Below, in pieces: positions 1 to 11,935 of a stretch of DNA of 64,000 nucleotides. This stretch comes from Meconema thalassinum (Eukaryota; Arthropoda; Insecta; Orthoptera; Tettigoniidae). The DNA is taken from positions 183,648,813 to 183,712,812 of the forward strand of contig OX336397.1 in NCBI GenBank assembly GCA_946902985.2, given 5' to 3'. The stretch's first letter is position 1; each line of letters opens with the position of its first letter. Both the position numbers and the translations under genes were made by a program. Under the pieces are notes generated by a model that saw only the letters and a list, made by a program, of their open reading frames with translations, was not told the origin of the DNA and did not search any database.

Positions 1-338
1 AGCATCAAACATAGGAAGAAGCTACTCATTACCAAGCAATACACTTAAAATATCCCCTGATAATAATACAAATAAAACAAATTATTTAGCACGATTTTTC
101 CTAGACTTTTACTTATTAATTATTTACAAGTGCACTTTATGCCCTAAGGCTAAATGAAGGCTTAACCATGGTGAGAATTCACTTGTTTAAAGTACACACC
201 ACACAGCATCTGTTATTTTCTAACATGTGTTATTGTTGCAGGTAGCTTTCGACGAGCCCCTTAGATCAGCACAGAGGACAATGGGGAGAATCTGAATTGC
301 AAATATAATTAGAATATGAAATGTTCAGCAAGCAGAAA
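1..338. other. AT-rich spacer, no gene seen
   Basis: No ORF with recognisable protein similarity and no clear repeat. The bases just before the SINE contain an imperfect target duplication (339-349). Confidence 0.5.
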
Positions 339-349
339 CTGAAGAAAAT

Positions 350-735
350 AATAATAATAATATCGTATGGCCTCGGTTGCCGGGTGCAAGCTTTGTAATT
401 TGACACCCAGAGGGTAGGTTGCATGTCGAATTTCGTTGTTCCTTGAATCACTATGAAAGTCAAGGAGGTTAGATATCTAAGCTCCTTCAACACTATAGCG
501 CATTCTACTCGAGATATGAGGAACTTTGTGTTGCCGGAAACTCCCGAGATTAATTTTGCCATTATGAACACGGCCTACTGAATTCAAATGGGTTCTTTGA
601 CATGTCAACATCGTATAACATGCGTGTCGCATTTTTTGCCAGCTTTCAAAAATCACTTACTACGGCCAGGAGCGAACCTGCAATCTTGGGGTTAGTAGTC
701 CGACACGCTATCCACTCACCCACCGTGGAAAGCTA
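350..735 (-). mobile_element. tRNA-derived SINE with (ATT)n tail
   Basis: Read on the minus strand, a tRNA-like head lies at the right. The B-box-like element (GGTTCGCTCCT) is the complement of 668-678, and a GTGAGTGGATAGC A-box-like stretch is the complement of about 707-719. The element ends at the left in an (ATT)n tail near 347-362. Flanks 339-349 and 736-746 match at 10 of 11 bases and look like the target duplication. A 101-codon minus ORF runs through it but is repeat sequence, not a gene. Confidence 0.6.
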
Positions 736-907
736 CTAAAGAAAATGAAATGTGCTAATGCATTACTTGATATAAAGAAAATTAAAGTATGTAATGTTTA
801 TTCTGAAGTAGTTGTTAATTCCTCAGGCCTTGATAATTCCTGAAATTGTTGTCCACCATTGACTATCAGAGATAAACGCTTTCCAATAATAAAAGAAAAG
901 AATGTGT

Positions 908-3900
908 GAATGCACACACTATGGCTACAGCTGGTGATCTATTACAGTATTGTTATAGCGTGTGATGTACACCATATAGCCACAGCTGGTGATCTATTAC
1001 AGTATTGTTATAGCGTATGATGTACACCCTATAGCTACAGCTGGAGATCTATTACAGTATTGTTATAGCATTTGATATACACCCTATAGCTACAGCTGGT
1101 ATTCTATTACAGTATTGTTATAGCATGTGATGTACACCCTATAGCTACAGCTGGTGATCTATCACAGTATTGTTATAGCATGTAATGTACACCCTATAGC
1201 TACAGCTGGGGATCTATTACAGTATTGTTATAGTATGTGATGCACACCCTATAGCTACAGCTGGTGATCTATTACAGTATTGTTATGGCATGTGATGTAC
1301 ACCCTATAGCTACAGCAGGTGATCTATTACAGTATTCTTATAGCATGTGATGTACACCCTATAGCTACAGCTGGTGATCGATTACAGTATTGTTATAGCA
1401 TGTGATGTACACCATGTAGCTACAGCGGGTGATCTATTACAGTATAATTATAGCATGAGATGTACACCCTATAGCTACAGCTGGTGATCTATTACAGTAT
1501 TGTTATAGTATGTGATGTACACCCTATAGCTACAGCTGGTGATCTATTACAGTATTGTTCTAGTATGTGATGTACACCCTATAGCTACAGGCTGTGATCT
1601 ATTACAGTATTGTTATAGCATGTGACGTACACTCTATAACTACAGCTGGTGATCTATTACAGTATTCTTATATCATGTGATGTACACCCTATAGGCTCAG
1701 CTGGTGATCGATTACAGTATTGTAATAGCATGTGAAGGACACCCTCTAGCTACTGCGGGTGATCTGTTACAGTATTATTATAGCATGAGATGTACACCCT
1801 ATAGCTACAGCTGGTGATCTATTACAGTATTCTTATAGTATGAGATGTACACCCCATAACTACAGCTGGTGATCTATTACAGTATTGTTCTAGTATGTGA
1901 GATACACCCTATATCTACAATTGGTGATCTATTGCAGTATTGTTATAGCATGTGATGTACACCCTATAGCTACAGCTGGTATTCTATTACAGTATTGTTA
2001 TAGCACATGAAGTAGACCCTATATCTACAGCTGGTGAACTATTACAGTATCGTTATAGCGTGTGATGTATACCCTATAGCTACAGCTGGTGATCTATTAC
2101 AGTATTGGTATAGCGTGTGATGTACACCCTATAGATACAGCTGGTGATCTATTACGGTATTGTTATAGCATGTGATGTACACCCTATAGCTACAGCTGGT
2201 GATCTACTGCAGTATTGTTATAGCGTGTAATGTACACCATATAGCTACAGCTGGTGAGCTATTACAGTATTGTTATAGCGTATGATGTACACCCTATAGC
2301 TACAGCTGGAGATCTATTACAGTGTTGTTATAGCATGTGACATACACCCTATAGCTACAGCTGGTATTCTATTACAGTATTGTTATAGCATGTGATGTAC
2401 ACCCTATAGGTACAGCCGGTGATCTATCACAGTATTGTTATAGCAGGTAATGTACACCCTATAGCTACAGCTGGTGATCTATTACCGTATTGTTATAGCA
2501 TGTGATGCACACCCTATAGCTACAGCAGGTGATCTATTACAGTATTCTTATACCATGTGATGTACACCCTATAGCTACAGCTGGTGATCGATTTTAGTAT
2601 TGTTATAGCAGGTGATGTACACCATATAGCTACGGCGGGTGATCTATTACAGTATTATTATAGCATGAGATGTACACCCTATAGCTACAGCTGGTGATCT
2701 ACTACAGTATTGTTATAGTATGTGATGTACACCCTATAGTTACAGCTGGTGATCGATTACAGTATTGTTCTAGTATGTGATGTACACTCTATAGCTACAG
2801 CCGGTGATCTATTACAGTATTGTTATAGCATGTGATGCACACTCTATAGCTACAGCTGGTGATCTACTACAGTATTGTTGTAGCATGTGATGTACACCCT
2901 ATAGTTACAGCAGGTGATCTATTACAGTATCCTTAAAGCATGTGATGTACACCCTAGAGATACAGCTGGTGATCGATTACAGTTTTGTTATAGCATGTGA
3001 AGGACACCCTATAGCTACTGCGGGTGATCTATTACAGTATTATTATAGCATGAGATGTAAACCCTATAGCTACAGCTGGTGATCTATTACAGTATTGTTA
3101 TAGTACGTGATGTACACCCTATAGCTACAGCTGGCTATCTATTACAGTATTGTTCTAGTATGTGATGTACACCCTATAGCTACAGGTGGTGATCTATTAC
3201 AGTATTGTTATAGCATGTGATGTACACCCTATAGCTACAGCTGGTGATCTACTACAGTATTGTTATAGTATGTGATGTACACCCTATAGCTACAGCTGGT
3301 GATCCATTACAGTATTGTTCTAGTATGTGATGTACACCCTATAGCTACAGCCGGTGATCTATTACAGTATTGTTATAGCATGTGATGTACACTCTATGGC
3401 TACAGCTGGTGATCTAGTACAGTATTGTTGCAGCATGTGATGGACACCCTATAGCTACAGCAGGTGATCTATTACAGTATCCTTATAGCATGTGATGTAC
3501 ACCCATATAGGTACATCTGGTGATCGATTACAGTATTGTTATAGCATGTGAAGGACACCCTATAGCTACTGCGGGTGATCTATTACAGTATTATTATAGC
3601 ATGAGATGTACACCCTATAGCTGCAGCTGGTGATCTATTACAGTATTGTTATAGTATGTGATGTACACGCTATAGCTACAGCTAGCTATCTATTACATTA
3701 TTGTTCTAGTATGTGATGTACACCCTATAGCTACAGCTGGTGATCTATTACAGTATTGTTATAGCATGTGATGTACCCCCTATAGCTACAGCTGGTGATC
3801 TATTACAGTATTGTTATAGCATGTGATATACATCCTATACCTACAGCTGCTATTCTATTAGAGTATTGTTATAGCATGTGATGTACACCCTATAGCTACA

Positions 3901-5472
3901 GCTGGTGATCTATTACTGTATTGTTATAGTATGTGATGTATACCCTATAGCTACAGCTGGTGATCTATTACAGTATTCTTATAGCATGTGATGTACACTC
4001 TATAGCTACAGCTGGTGATCTATTACAGTATTGTTATAGCATGTGATGTACACCCTATAGCTACAGCTGGTGATCTATTACAGTATTGTTATAGTATGTG
4101 ATATACACCCTATAGCTACAGCTGGTGATCTATTTCAGTATTGTTTAAGTATGTGATGTACACCCTATAGCTGGTGATCTATTACTGTATTGTTATAGTA
4201 TGTGATGTACACCTTATATGTACAACTGGTGACCTATTATAGTATTGTTATAGCATGTGATGTACACTTATAGCTACAGCTGGTGATCTATTACAGTATT
4301 GCTAAAGTATGCGATGTACACCCTATTGCTACAGCTGGTGATCTATTACAGTATTGTTGTAGTATGTGATGTACACCCTATAGCTACAGCTGGTGATCTA
4401 TTATAGTATTGTTATAGTATGTGATGTACACCCTATAGCTACAGCTGGTGATCTATTACAATATTGTTAAAGCTAGTGATGTACACCCTATAGCTACAGC
4501 TGGTGATCTATTACAGTATTGTTATAGCATGTGATGTACACCCTATAGCTACTGCTGGTGATCTATTACAGTATTGTTATAGTATGTGATGTACACCCTA
4601 TAGCTACAGCTGGTGATCTATTACAGTATTGTTATAGCATGTGATGTACACCCTATAGCTACAGCTGGTATTCTATTACAGTATTGTTATAGCATGTGAT
4701 GTACACCCTATAGCTACAGCTGGTGATCTATTACAGTATTGTTATAGCATGTGATGTACACCCTATAGCTTCAGCTGGTGATCTATTACAGTATTGTTAT
4801 AGTAGGTGATGTACACCCTATAGCTACAGCTGGTGATATATTACAGTATTGTTATAGCATGTGAAGTACACCCTATAGCTACAGCTGGTGATCTATTACA
4901 GTATTGTTATAGCATGTGATTTACACCCTATAGCTACAGCTGGTGATCTATTACAGTATTGTTATAGAATGTGATGTACACCCTTTAGCTACAGCTGGTG
5001 ATCTATTACAGTATTGTTATAGCATGTGATATACACCCTATAGCTACAGCTGGTGATCTATTACAGTATTGTTATAGCATGTGATGTACACCCTATAGCT
5101 ACAGCTGGTGATCTATTACAGTATTGTTATAGCATGTGATGTACACCCTATAGCTACAGCTGGTGATCTATTACAGTATTGTTATAGCATGTGATGTACA
5201 CCCTATAGCTCCAGCAGGTGTTCTATTACAGTATTGTTATAGCATGTGATGTACACCCTATAGCTACAGCTGGTGATCTATTACAGTATTGTTATAGCAT
5301 GTGATGTACACCCTAATACTACAGCTGGTGATCTATTACAGTATTGTTATAGTATGTGATGTACACCCTATAGCTACAGCTGGTGATCTATTACAGTATT
5401 GTTATAGCTTGTGATGTACACCCTATAGCTACAGATGGTGATCTATTACAGTATAGTTTTAGCTAGTGATGC
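908..5472. repeat. 55-bp minisatellite array, about 83 units
   Basis: The unit begins GATGTACACCCTATAGCTAC and repeats every 55 bp (for example at 964, 1019 and 1074). Units in the left half differ by point changes such as CTGGAGATCT, GGTATTCT, GCGGGT and AAGGACACC. Units from roughly 3.9 kb rightward are nearly identical. One unit near 4165-4185 is shortened. Diagnostic variants recur at 1265 bp (23 units): CTGGAGATCT at 1041 and 2306, AAGGAC at 1735 and 3000. AAGGAC recurs again at 3551, about 10 units later. No coding potential. Confidence 0.95.
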
Positions 5473-5583
5473 AGTTGACTACAGCACTGGTCTCTTTGAT
5501 AATGGTCCGTGCTCTGAACTGATACCCAATCCACAAGGTTGACCTTATTGTACCTAAGTTACCTGTTCACAGAATAATCATCA

Positions 5584-5595
5584 CATAGAATATTT
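5584..5595 (+). repeat. Left 12-bp target duplication of Penelope-like pair
   Basis: CATAGAATATTT here is repeated exactly at 9161-9172, on the outer sides of the two divergent Penelope-like copies. This suggests one insertion event for the whole 3.5-kb structure. Confidence 0.7.
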
Positions 5596-5596
5596 T

Positions 5597-7067
5597 GTGT
5601 ATATTAAGGCTTTCACGGCCCGGATTGTATGAATAATTCATGTTTTTTGGGCTAATGCCGTCTGTATTCAGATTAGAACCATACGTTTCGGAGAAACCTT
5701 GCCTCCATTTTCAATGGAAATCAAATAATGTGGCCAAATAAAGTATATCAATGAGATTACAAAAATTACAAAAAATATAGATAAATTCCTCTGTTCGTCA
5801 CCAGAGAGCAGCTGCCAGAAATTACTGTATGGACCATGGTAGAACGGCGGATAGAGTAGTAAGTAAGGAGAAGGTAAAGGGGGCGGGGTGAAAATATAGA
5901 GACTCCTCGAAGAATGAGGATGTTCAAAAGAAACGGGGATGGGGTGGAGGGGAGGAGGGAGGGTTAGATGGATATAAGGATCATAAAGAGAAGGGAAGTG
6001 TATCTGGAGGATACCTTACGTCATACAGACAACGGCGAAAAAACAGATGGAAACTCCTCCAGTAACTAACAAAGGAGGTCAAATCCAGGCTCTGTAGCCA
6101 AGAGAAAAAAGTACAAATTGAAATAGGTGAAGAACAGAGAGACTGATAGGAACTATCTTCCAAGATCCTTAATAACTCGTAGCCAAGTGTCACTTAGCTC
6201 TGTGTCTCTGTTAAAATTATTGGAATTTTTACAAATATCAACTGCCTCCCTTATAAGTCTAGACCAGTTGTGCTTAACAAGGGCAAGCGCATGAGCATCC
6301 TTGAAGCATACATCGTGCCCTGAAGACAGGGCATGTTCGGCTATAGCTGATTTGTCAGGTTGGTTTAGACGGATGTTCCTTTGATGCTCTTTGATGCGAG
6401 TTGCAATGGACCGTTTTGTTTGTCCAATTTAGACTTTTCCGCAAGTACAAGGGACTTCATACGCCCCAGGTTGTAGTATTGGGGACAATTTATCTTTGTT
6501 TAATGCTAAACATTGACCAATTTTCGTCATAGTGCCGAAAACTGTTTTTATCTTGCGCTTGCGGAGAATCTTAGCAACGGCGTCAATGGTGTTGTGAATA
6601 TAAGGGAGGTAAGCATTTCCCCTCACGTCGGAGCTCTGAGAAGGTTGTCTAACCCTCCTTCTGGGATGTAGGGACCTATATATAGTGGATTCATTATAGC
6701 CATTACCTTTAAACATGGTTTGTAACGCATGTAACTCTTCCTGAAGAGTTGATGCCTCACAAATACGTTCCGCTCTTTTGGCTAGAGTTAATATAATGCC
6801 TTGTTTTTGTGCTGGGTGGTGGTGGGAGTCTGCATGTAAATAACAGTTAGTGTGAGTTGGCTTACGGTAGACGCTGTGCCCCATGGAGCCATCCGCCTTC
6901 CTCCTCACAAGAACATTGGGTGCGGGTACTTTAGAGGATCTTAATATCCTCACACTTTCTTGTCTAACTTCTTCAGCCTCATGTGGAGGTAAATTGTAGA
7001 TGGCAGCCTCAACGGATGTGATCAACTCCTCTGTAGGAATTTTGGAGGGTGCGAGAGCAAAGTTAAC
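5597..7067 (-). mobile_element. Penelope-like element, inverted partial copy
   Basis: The minus strand carries the 3' half of a Penelope-like element. Its outer end (GGCTTTCACGGCC near 5607) is longer than that of the partner copy. An internal deletion joins the N-terminal coding part directly to the C-terminal part near 6917 (residues PAPN run straight into VLVRRKADG), so the reverse-transcriptase core is missing. The 5' end meets the plus-strand copy head to head at the palindrome GTTAAC (7062-7067). Confidence 0.85.
6153..7067 (-). pseudogene. Penelope-like RT/GIY-YIG polyprotein, deleted copy
   Basis: The minus-strand reading starts in the segment NFALAPSKIPTEELI and continues to SSKVPAPN. 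It then jumps by deletion to VLVRRKADGSMGHSV, the region after the catalytic RT motifs, and runs to CTCGKV. There the tyrosine codon of the GIY-YIG motif is a stop (KV-stop-IGQTKRS). Beyond the stop the endonuclease frame continues through EHALSS and SDTWLRVIKDLGR. Family knowledge: Penelope-like elements fuse a telomerase-like reverse transcriptase to a C-terminal GIY-YIG endonuclease. This copy cannot encode a working enzyme. Its partner copy has a different stop, two codons further on. Confidence 0.85.
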
Positions 7068-8705
7068 TCGGGGTGAAAGAAAGGCATTGAAGGAACTGAG
7101 AAATAATGACACCGATTCTATTCTTCATGCTGACAAGGGAAATGCGACTGTGGTGATGGATACCGTTGAATATAAAAATAAAATCTCGATTCTGTTATCT
7201 GATCCTGTCTACAGACTGTGCACTCATGATCCAACCACTCGTGTATCCAATGCCATTGCTAAGCTTGTTAAATTGTCATCAATTCCAAAGGAAGAGGGAA
7301 GATGACTTATTCCGAGAGATGCTGTTCCTCCGAGATTGTATGGTCTTCCAAAAATCCATAAGCAAGACGTCCCTCTTCGACCAATTGTTAGCACAATAGG
7401 TTCTCCAACTTACGCTCTTGCGCAATATCTCAGCAAGTTGATTCAGCCGCACTTGGGGCGCACACAGTCTTACATTAGGGATTCAACCCATTTTGTCGAA
7501 AAATTGTCAACCATCGCCGTTCAACCAACTGCTATTTTGGTGAGTTTTGATGTAGAGTCTTTGTTCACCAGAGTGCCGGTGGACTCGGTCATGTCCCTCA
7601 TCAAGGATTTGTTTCCTGAGGACATTGCCCGATTATTCCACCATTGCTTGTGTTCCAGTTATTTCTTGTGGAATGGTAAATTTTACGAGCAGACTGACGG
7701 TGTGACCATGGGAAGTCCACTCTCGCCTGTCGTGGCAAATTTTTTCATGGAACATTTTGAGGGGGAGGCTATATCTTCGGCGTCTTTCAAACCTGTGATT
7801 TGGTGGAGGTATGTGGATGATACGTTCATGGTTTGGGAGGAGGGTTCTGAGAAACTGAACCACTTTCAGAACCACCTAAATCAGCTGCATCCTTCAATCC
7901 ACTTCACAATGGAGCTAGAGTCGGGTAGATGCTTACCTTTTTTGGATGTTCTTGTGAGGAGGAAGGCGGATGGCTCCATGGGGCACAGCGTCTACCGTAA
8001 GCCAACCCACACTAACCGTTATTTACATGCAGACTCCCACCACCACCCAGCACAAAAACAAGAAATTATAACAACTCTAGCCAAAAGAGCGGAACGTATT
8101 TGTGAGGCATCAACTCTTCAGGAAGAGTTACATGCGTTACAAACCATGTTTAAGGGTAATGGCTATAATGAATCCACTATATATAGGCCCCTACATCCCA
8201 AAATGAGGGATAGACAACCTTCTCAGAGCTCCGATGTGAGGGGAACTGCTTACCTCTCTTATATTCACAACACCACTGACCGCCTTGCTAAGATTCTCCA
8301 CAAGCACAAGACAAAAACAGTTTTCGGCACTATGACGAAAAATGGTCAACGTTTAGCATTAAACAAAGATAAATTGTCCCCAATACTACAACCTGGGGTG
8401 TATGAAGTCCCTTTCACTTGCGGAAAAGTCTACATTGGATAAACAAAACGGTCCATTGCAACTCCCATCAAAGGAACATCCGTCTAAACCAACCTGACAA
8501 ATCAGCTATAGCTGAACATGCCCTGTCTTCAGAGCACGATGTATGTTTCAAGGATGCTCATGCGCTTGCCCTTGTTAAGCACAACTGGTCTAGAATTATA
8601 AGGGAGGCAGTTGAAATTCGTAAACATCCCAATAATTTTAACAGAGACACTGGATATCAGCTAAGTGACACTTGGCTACGAGTTATTAAGGATCTAGGAA
8701 GATAG
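7062..8705 (+). pseudogene. Penelope-like reverse transcriptase with GIY-YIG endonuclease
   Basis: The reading frame starts at LTRGERKAL and shows the RT hallmarks YGLPKIHK (near 7336), FDVESLFTRVP (near 7550), DGVTMGSPLSPVVAN (near 7695) and WRYVDDTFM with the catalytic YVDD (near 7805). The endonuclease part follows (VYIG near 8430, then IAEHALSSEHD). It is broken three times: TGA at 7303 where the family should have arginine; TAA at 8440 in place of the glutamine after YIG; and a 10-bp deletion in the following IKEH segment, revealed by comparison with the partner copy. The 5' part of the gene is absent. Such proteins copy their RNA into DNA at a nick made by the endonuclease. Confidence 0.9.
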
Positions 8706-8822
8706 TTCCTCTCAGTCTCTCTGTTCTTCACCTATTTCAATTTTCGCCGTTGTCTGTATAATGTTAGGTAGCGTCCAGATACACTTCCCTTTGGTTTATG
8801 TTTCCTTATATCCATCTAACCC

Positions 8823-8851
8823 TCCCCCCTCCCCCCCCCCCCCCCCCCCCC
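8823..8851 (+). repeat. Cytosine homopolymer tract in PLE 3' region
   Basis: About 21 consecutive C residues (8831-8851) preceded by C-rich sequence. The inverted copy has only a G-rich stretch with interruptions near 5941-5962, so this tract is an expansion in the plus copy or an assembly-prone homopolymer. Confidence 0.8.
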
Positions 8852-9160
8852 GCGTTTCTATTGGACATCCTCATTCTTTGAAGAGTCTCTATATTTTCAC
8901 CCCGCCCCCTTTACCTTCTCCTTACTTGCTACTCTGTCCGCCGTTCTACCATGGTCCATACAGTAATTTCTGGCAGCTGCTCTCTGGTGACGAACTGAGG
9001 AATTATCTATATTTTTTGTAATTTTTGTAATCTCATTGATATACTTTCTTTGGCCACATTGTTTGATTTCCATTGAAAAAGGAGGCAAGGTTTCTCCGAA
9101 ACGTATGGTTTTAATCTAAATACACACGGCATTAGCCCAAAAAAACATGAATTATTTATG

Positions 9161-9172
9161 CATAGAATATTT
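9161..9172 (+). repeat. Right 12-bp target duplication of Penelope-like pair
   Basis: CATAGAATATTT, identical to 5584-5595. Confidence 0.7.
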
Positions 9173-11738
9173 GTTATGATCAATGTAAGGCTCATGTATT
9201 TACAACAATAGCATGTGACCTTGTAGGTAAAGGAGGTTCTCAATTGACCACTGAAGAATCACACAGGTTTCATCTCATAACCATTAACATGTTGAGATTA
9301 CTGTGGCAGCTCACAGTTCTCATGTATTTTGAAGCTGACGATAAGGGAATAGTTACAAGATAATAGGAATTGAGCTTTTTTTTTCCTTTTATTCTTTAAG
9401 GCTGCCCCTTCCAAAAGCCATACAAGTACAGGATTCAAATAAAAATGGTTGTAAAGGAGAAAACTTAGTAGTTACCGGAGTCACCCCCGTAGATGTGTTT
9501 GAACATTGTGTGACGTGAAACTTTTCCCAGCATTGACTGAATCACAGAGAACCCTGAGACCTAAAGTTGGAAATAGAGTAGGGGTGGTTGGATGAACTTT
9601 GTCCATTGTCACTACTGGTATTTGGGAATAATACACACGAGCACAGTAATGGCTGGGGAGTGGAGGTGAATGGAAGCAAAATAGTATACATGAAAATGCT
9701 AAAAATACAAGTTCTCAATAAAGATAAATTTTTGTTTTCTTGACTAATGATTTTTATAAGTATAAGCCATTTAAATGTGCATGTATCTAAAATTACACAA
9801 GGGACTATTCAGAAGTAGCTATGGGCCTAAAATTGTGGTGCAAGTTCACCAACATACGGTCTAAATAATGTGAAGTGTGTGTCACATGGCCTATGATAGT
9901 TCTTCTACAGGATATTTAATTGGCAACCCTTTTAACAAAGGTAACATTAGGTACCAGTAGCCTACCACTTTCGAAAACAAAAATTAACATAGATAAAATA
10001 GAGCCATTTAATACTACTATTACCGTACCGTATGTATTTAATTAATTTAATAAGGCACACAAATTGTGTATATAAAGATATTACATTTCATGTAAACATA
10101 AGTCTATTATAGGCCATTTCGCTTTGTGCATTCCACAACATGGTAACAAGGACAAGTCGAATCACACAGTGCACACACACAACTATCGTCAGGATCATGA
10201 AAGATCTTAGTTTTGGTACCGGAATATTCACTGGTGGTGATGATAGAATCTTCTCTCGCAATGCACTTAACCTCTTTATGGGGTGCACCAATAAATTGTT
10301 ACAAAATGTGAAAACGCATTATGTCCGTATAGCCTGTGGGCCTAATAACACTCGACTTGTACAGGCACAGAACAACACGGTGTACAGGTGAACTAATTAT
10401 TATAAAATGTTACAAACCGGTCATGTTTTTGATATTTATCTAAAACGGAACAAAAATAGTGTTCACGTGTCTGAGTAAGAGACAATTTTCAGGACAATTT
10501 TCCTTCTCAATAAAACCCAAAATCTCTATCTTAGGCCTACACAAATTAAGCCTAGTCCAGAAAATAATATTATCTTCGTACCAATATAACCTAATGTACA
10601 AGCTTTATATCATATTTCTCTAATAAATACATCCTAGAACTGGAATCTATGGGCTAAAACATTTCACGGACAGCAGCTGTTGCTTATGGTGCTGTCTTCA
10701 CCTACAATAGGTTCCAAGGTGCCAGTACAGTGAACCCACATTATGAATACAATAACATCAGCAACTATTCACTGCTTAAGTTAAATAAGAAATATTTATA
10801 TAAGAGGAAATATAGAACCTATGGTCACCTGTATTTCAAGTTCTGATTTCACTGCCCAGCTTTTATCTTCGTACTTATCACCAGATTCATCCAGCAGATT
10901 ATAAGTGGGTAACAGGTAAATTGATTCCTAGAAAGAATTATACAAGTATGAGCCAACGTAAAACATGCAGACAGAATAATTTTAGTAAGTTATGTGTAAT
11001 AATAATATATCAAACATCGTTGTTAGCCTCCTATTTGGTAGCGAGTATTAAGTCACTAAACCTTGCTTGTCATGAACATCACTTAGACTGCAATGTTACA
11101 CGATATACCGTACATTATAAATACAACTTACAATATTAGACAAATCATCAGTTTGAGACAGCCATTCTGGCTCAGTCTTAATGAGTGGTTGTTGCTCCAT
11201 AATGAGCAGCAAACTAGAACACAAGAAGTGTATTTAAGGATTATAAGAGGCCATACTTATACCGGTACGCCAAATCATTATCATTATCAAATGAGGTAAT
11301 TTCAGAACTCAGAATGAAAGTATATCCCTCCGTGTTCACAGTGAGAAGAAGAGGTTAACGGTAAAACTTTTCGACCAAGGCGCTCGACCTAATACGGTAT
11401 CAATTACGGCATAATATCAAGTAAATATAGAATGAGGAATTACAGACTGTGCAAGCCACTGAAATGAAGCGCCCTTTATTGGTTTCACACAAACCTGAGC
11501 AAGATATGATGGGGCAGACTTAATAACTTTACAAACCTATCAACGTCACTCCACGAATAGGCTTACTAATTAGAAGTAACTGGATACAATATGTTTCAGA
11601 AAATACAAGACAATACTTCCGCCTCGTGTTACAAGAAACCCACTTCAAATCGAATACAACATATCTCCCTCATTGAACCAACATTCAACGGGAGGAAATG
11701 GAGGATGTACATTTTATCCTTACCCAAGGCTAGTAAAC
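9173..11738. other. Intergenic spacer, no gene seen
   Basis: About 2.6 kb of AT-rich sequence. Only short ORFs (under 90 codons) with no recognisable motif; none has supporting codon structure or a plausible splice arrangement. No tandem repeat or tRNA gene was found by eye. Confidence 0.5.
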
Positions 11739-11740
11739 TA

Positions 11741-11776
11741 AACACATCAAAAAAAGTTTTGCATCACCTCGGTTCC
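11741..11776 (+). repeat. Tc1 left terminal inverted repeat
   Basis: Matches the complement of 13170-13205 apart from the outermost bases. Confidence 0.9.
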
Positions 11777-11935
11777 AAGAGTTCCGGGACCTTTAAATAC
11801 AAAGGGAATAGAGATCAACACAAACAACATTTCAGCTCGTTTTATTGCTCATGAGACCCACACATTGCATGTTGTACCATCATACAGCTAGACTTTCAGC
11901 ATTTGTGGTCCAGATTGCAGTACACACCACTACCT

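Larger units (their letters stand above)
7062..9160 (+). mobile_element. Penelope-like element, plus-strand copy
   Basis: This copy carries the RT core, the GIY-YIG region and a 3' tail that includes the cytosine tract and TTTCTCCGAAACGT. Its last ~30 bases are the inverted complement of 5627-5670 in the partner copy. It begins at LTRGERKALKELRNN, exactly where the partner's N-terminal segment stops, and ends at the 12-bp target duplication 9161-9172. Confidence 0.88.

Noticed and set aside
266..571. 101-codon minus ORF near the left edge
   Set aside because: Lies over a SINE body and its flank; no domain.
908..5472. Possible CRISPR array because of regular spacing
   Set aside because: The whole 55-bp unit repeats without unique spacers, in a eukaryotic setting; it is a minisatellite.
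5597..9160. Hammerhead motif within the ends of the 5.6-9.2 kb Penelope-like copies
   Set aside because: GAAAC is present in CTCCGAAACG but no CTGANGA with a compatible stem is found nearby; the relevant 5' region seems missing.
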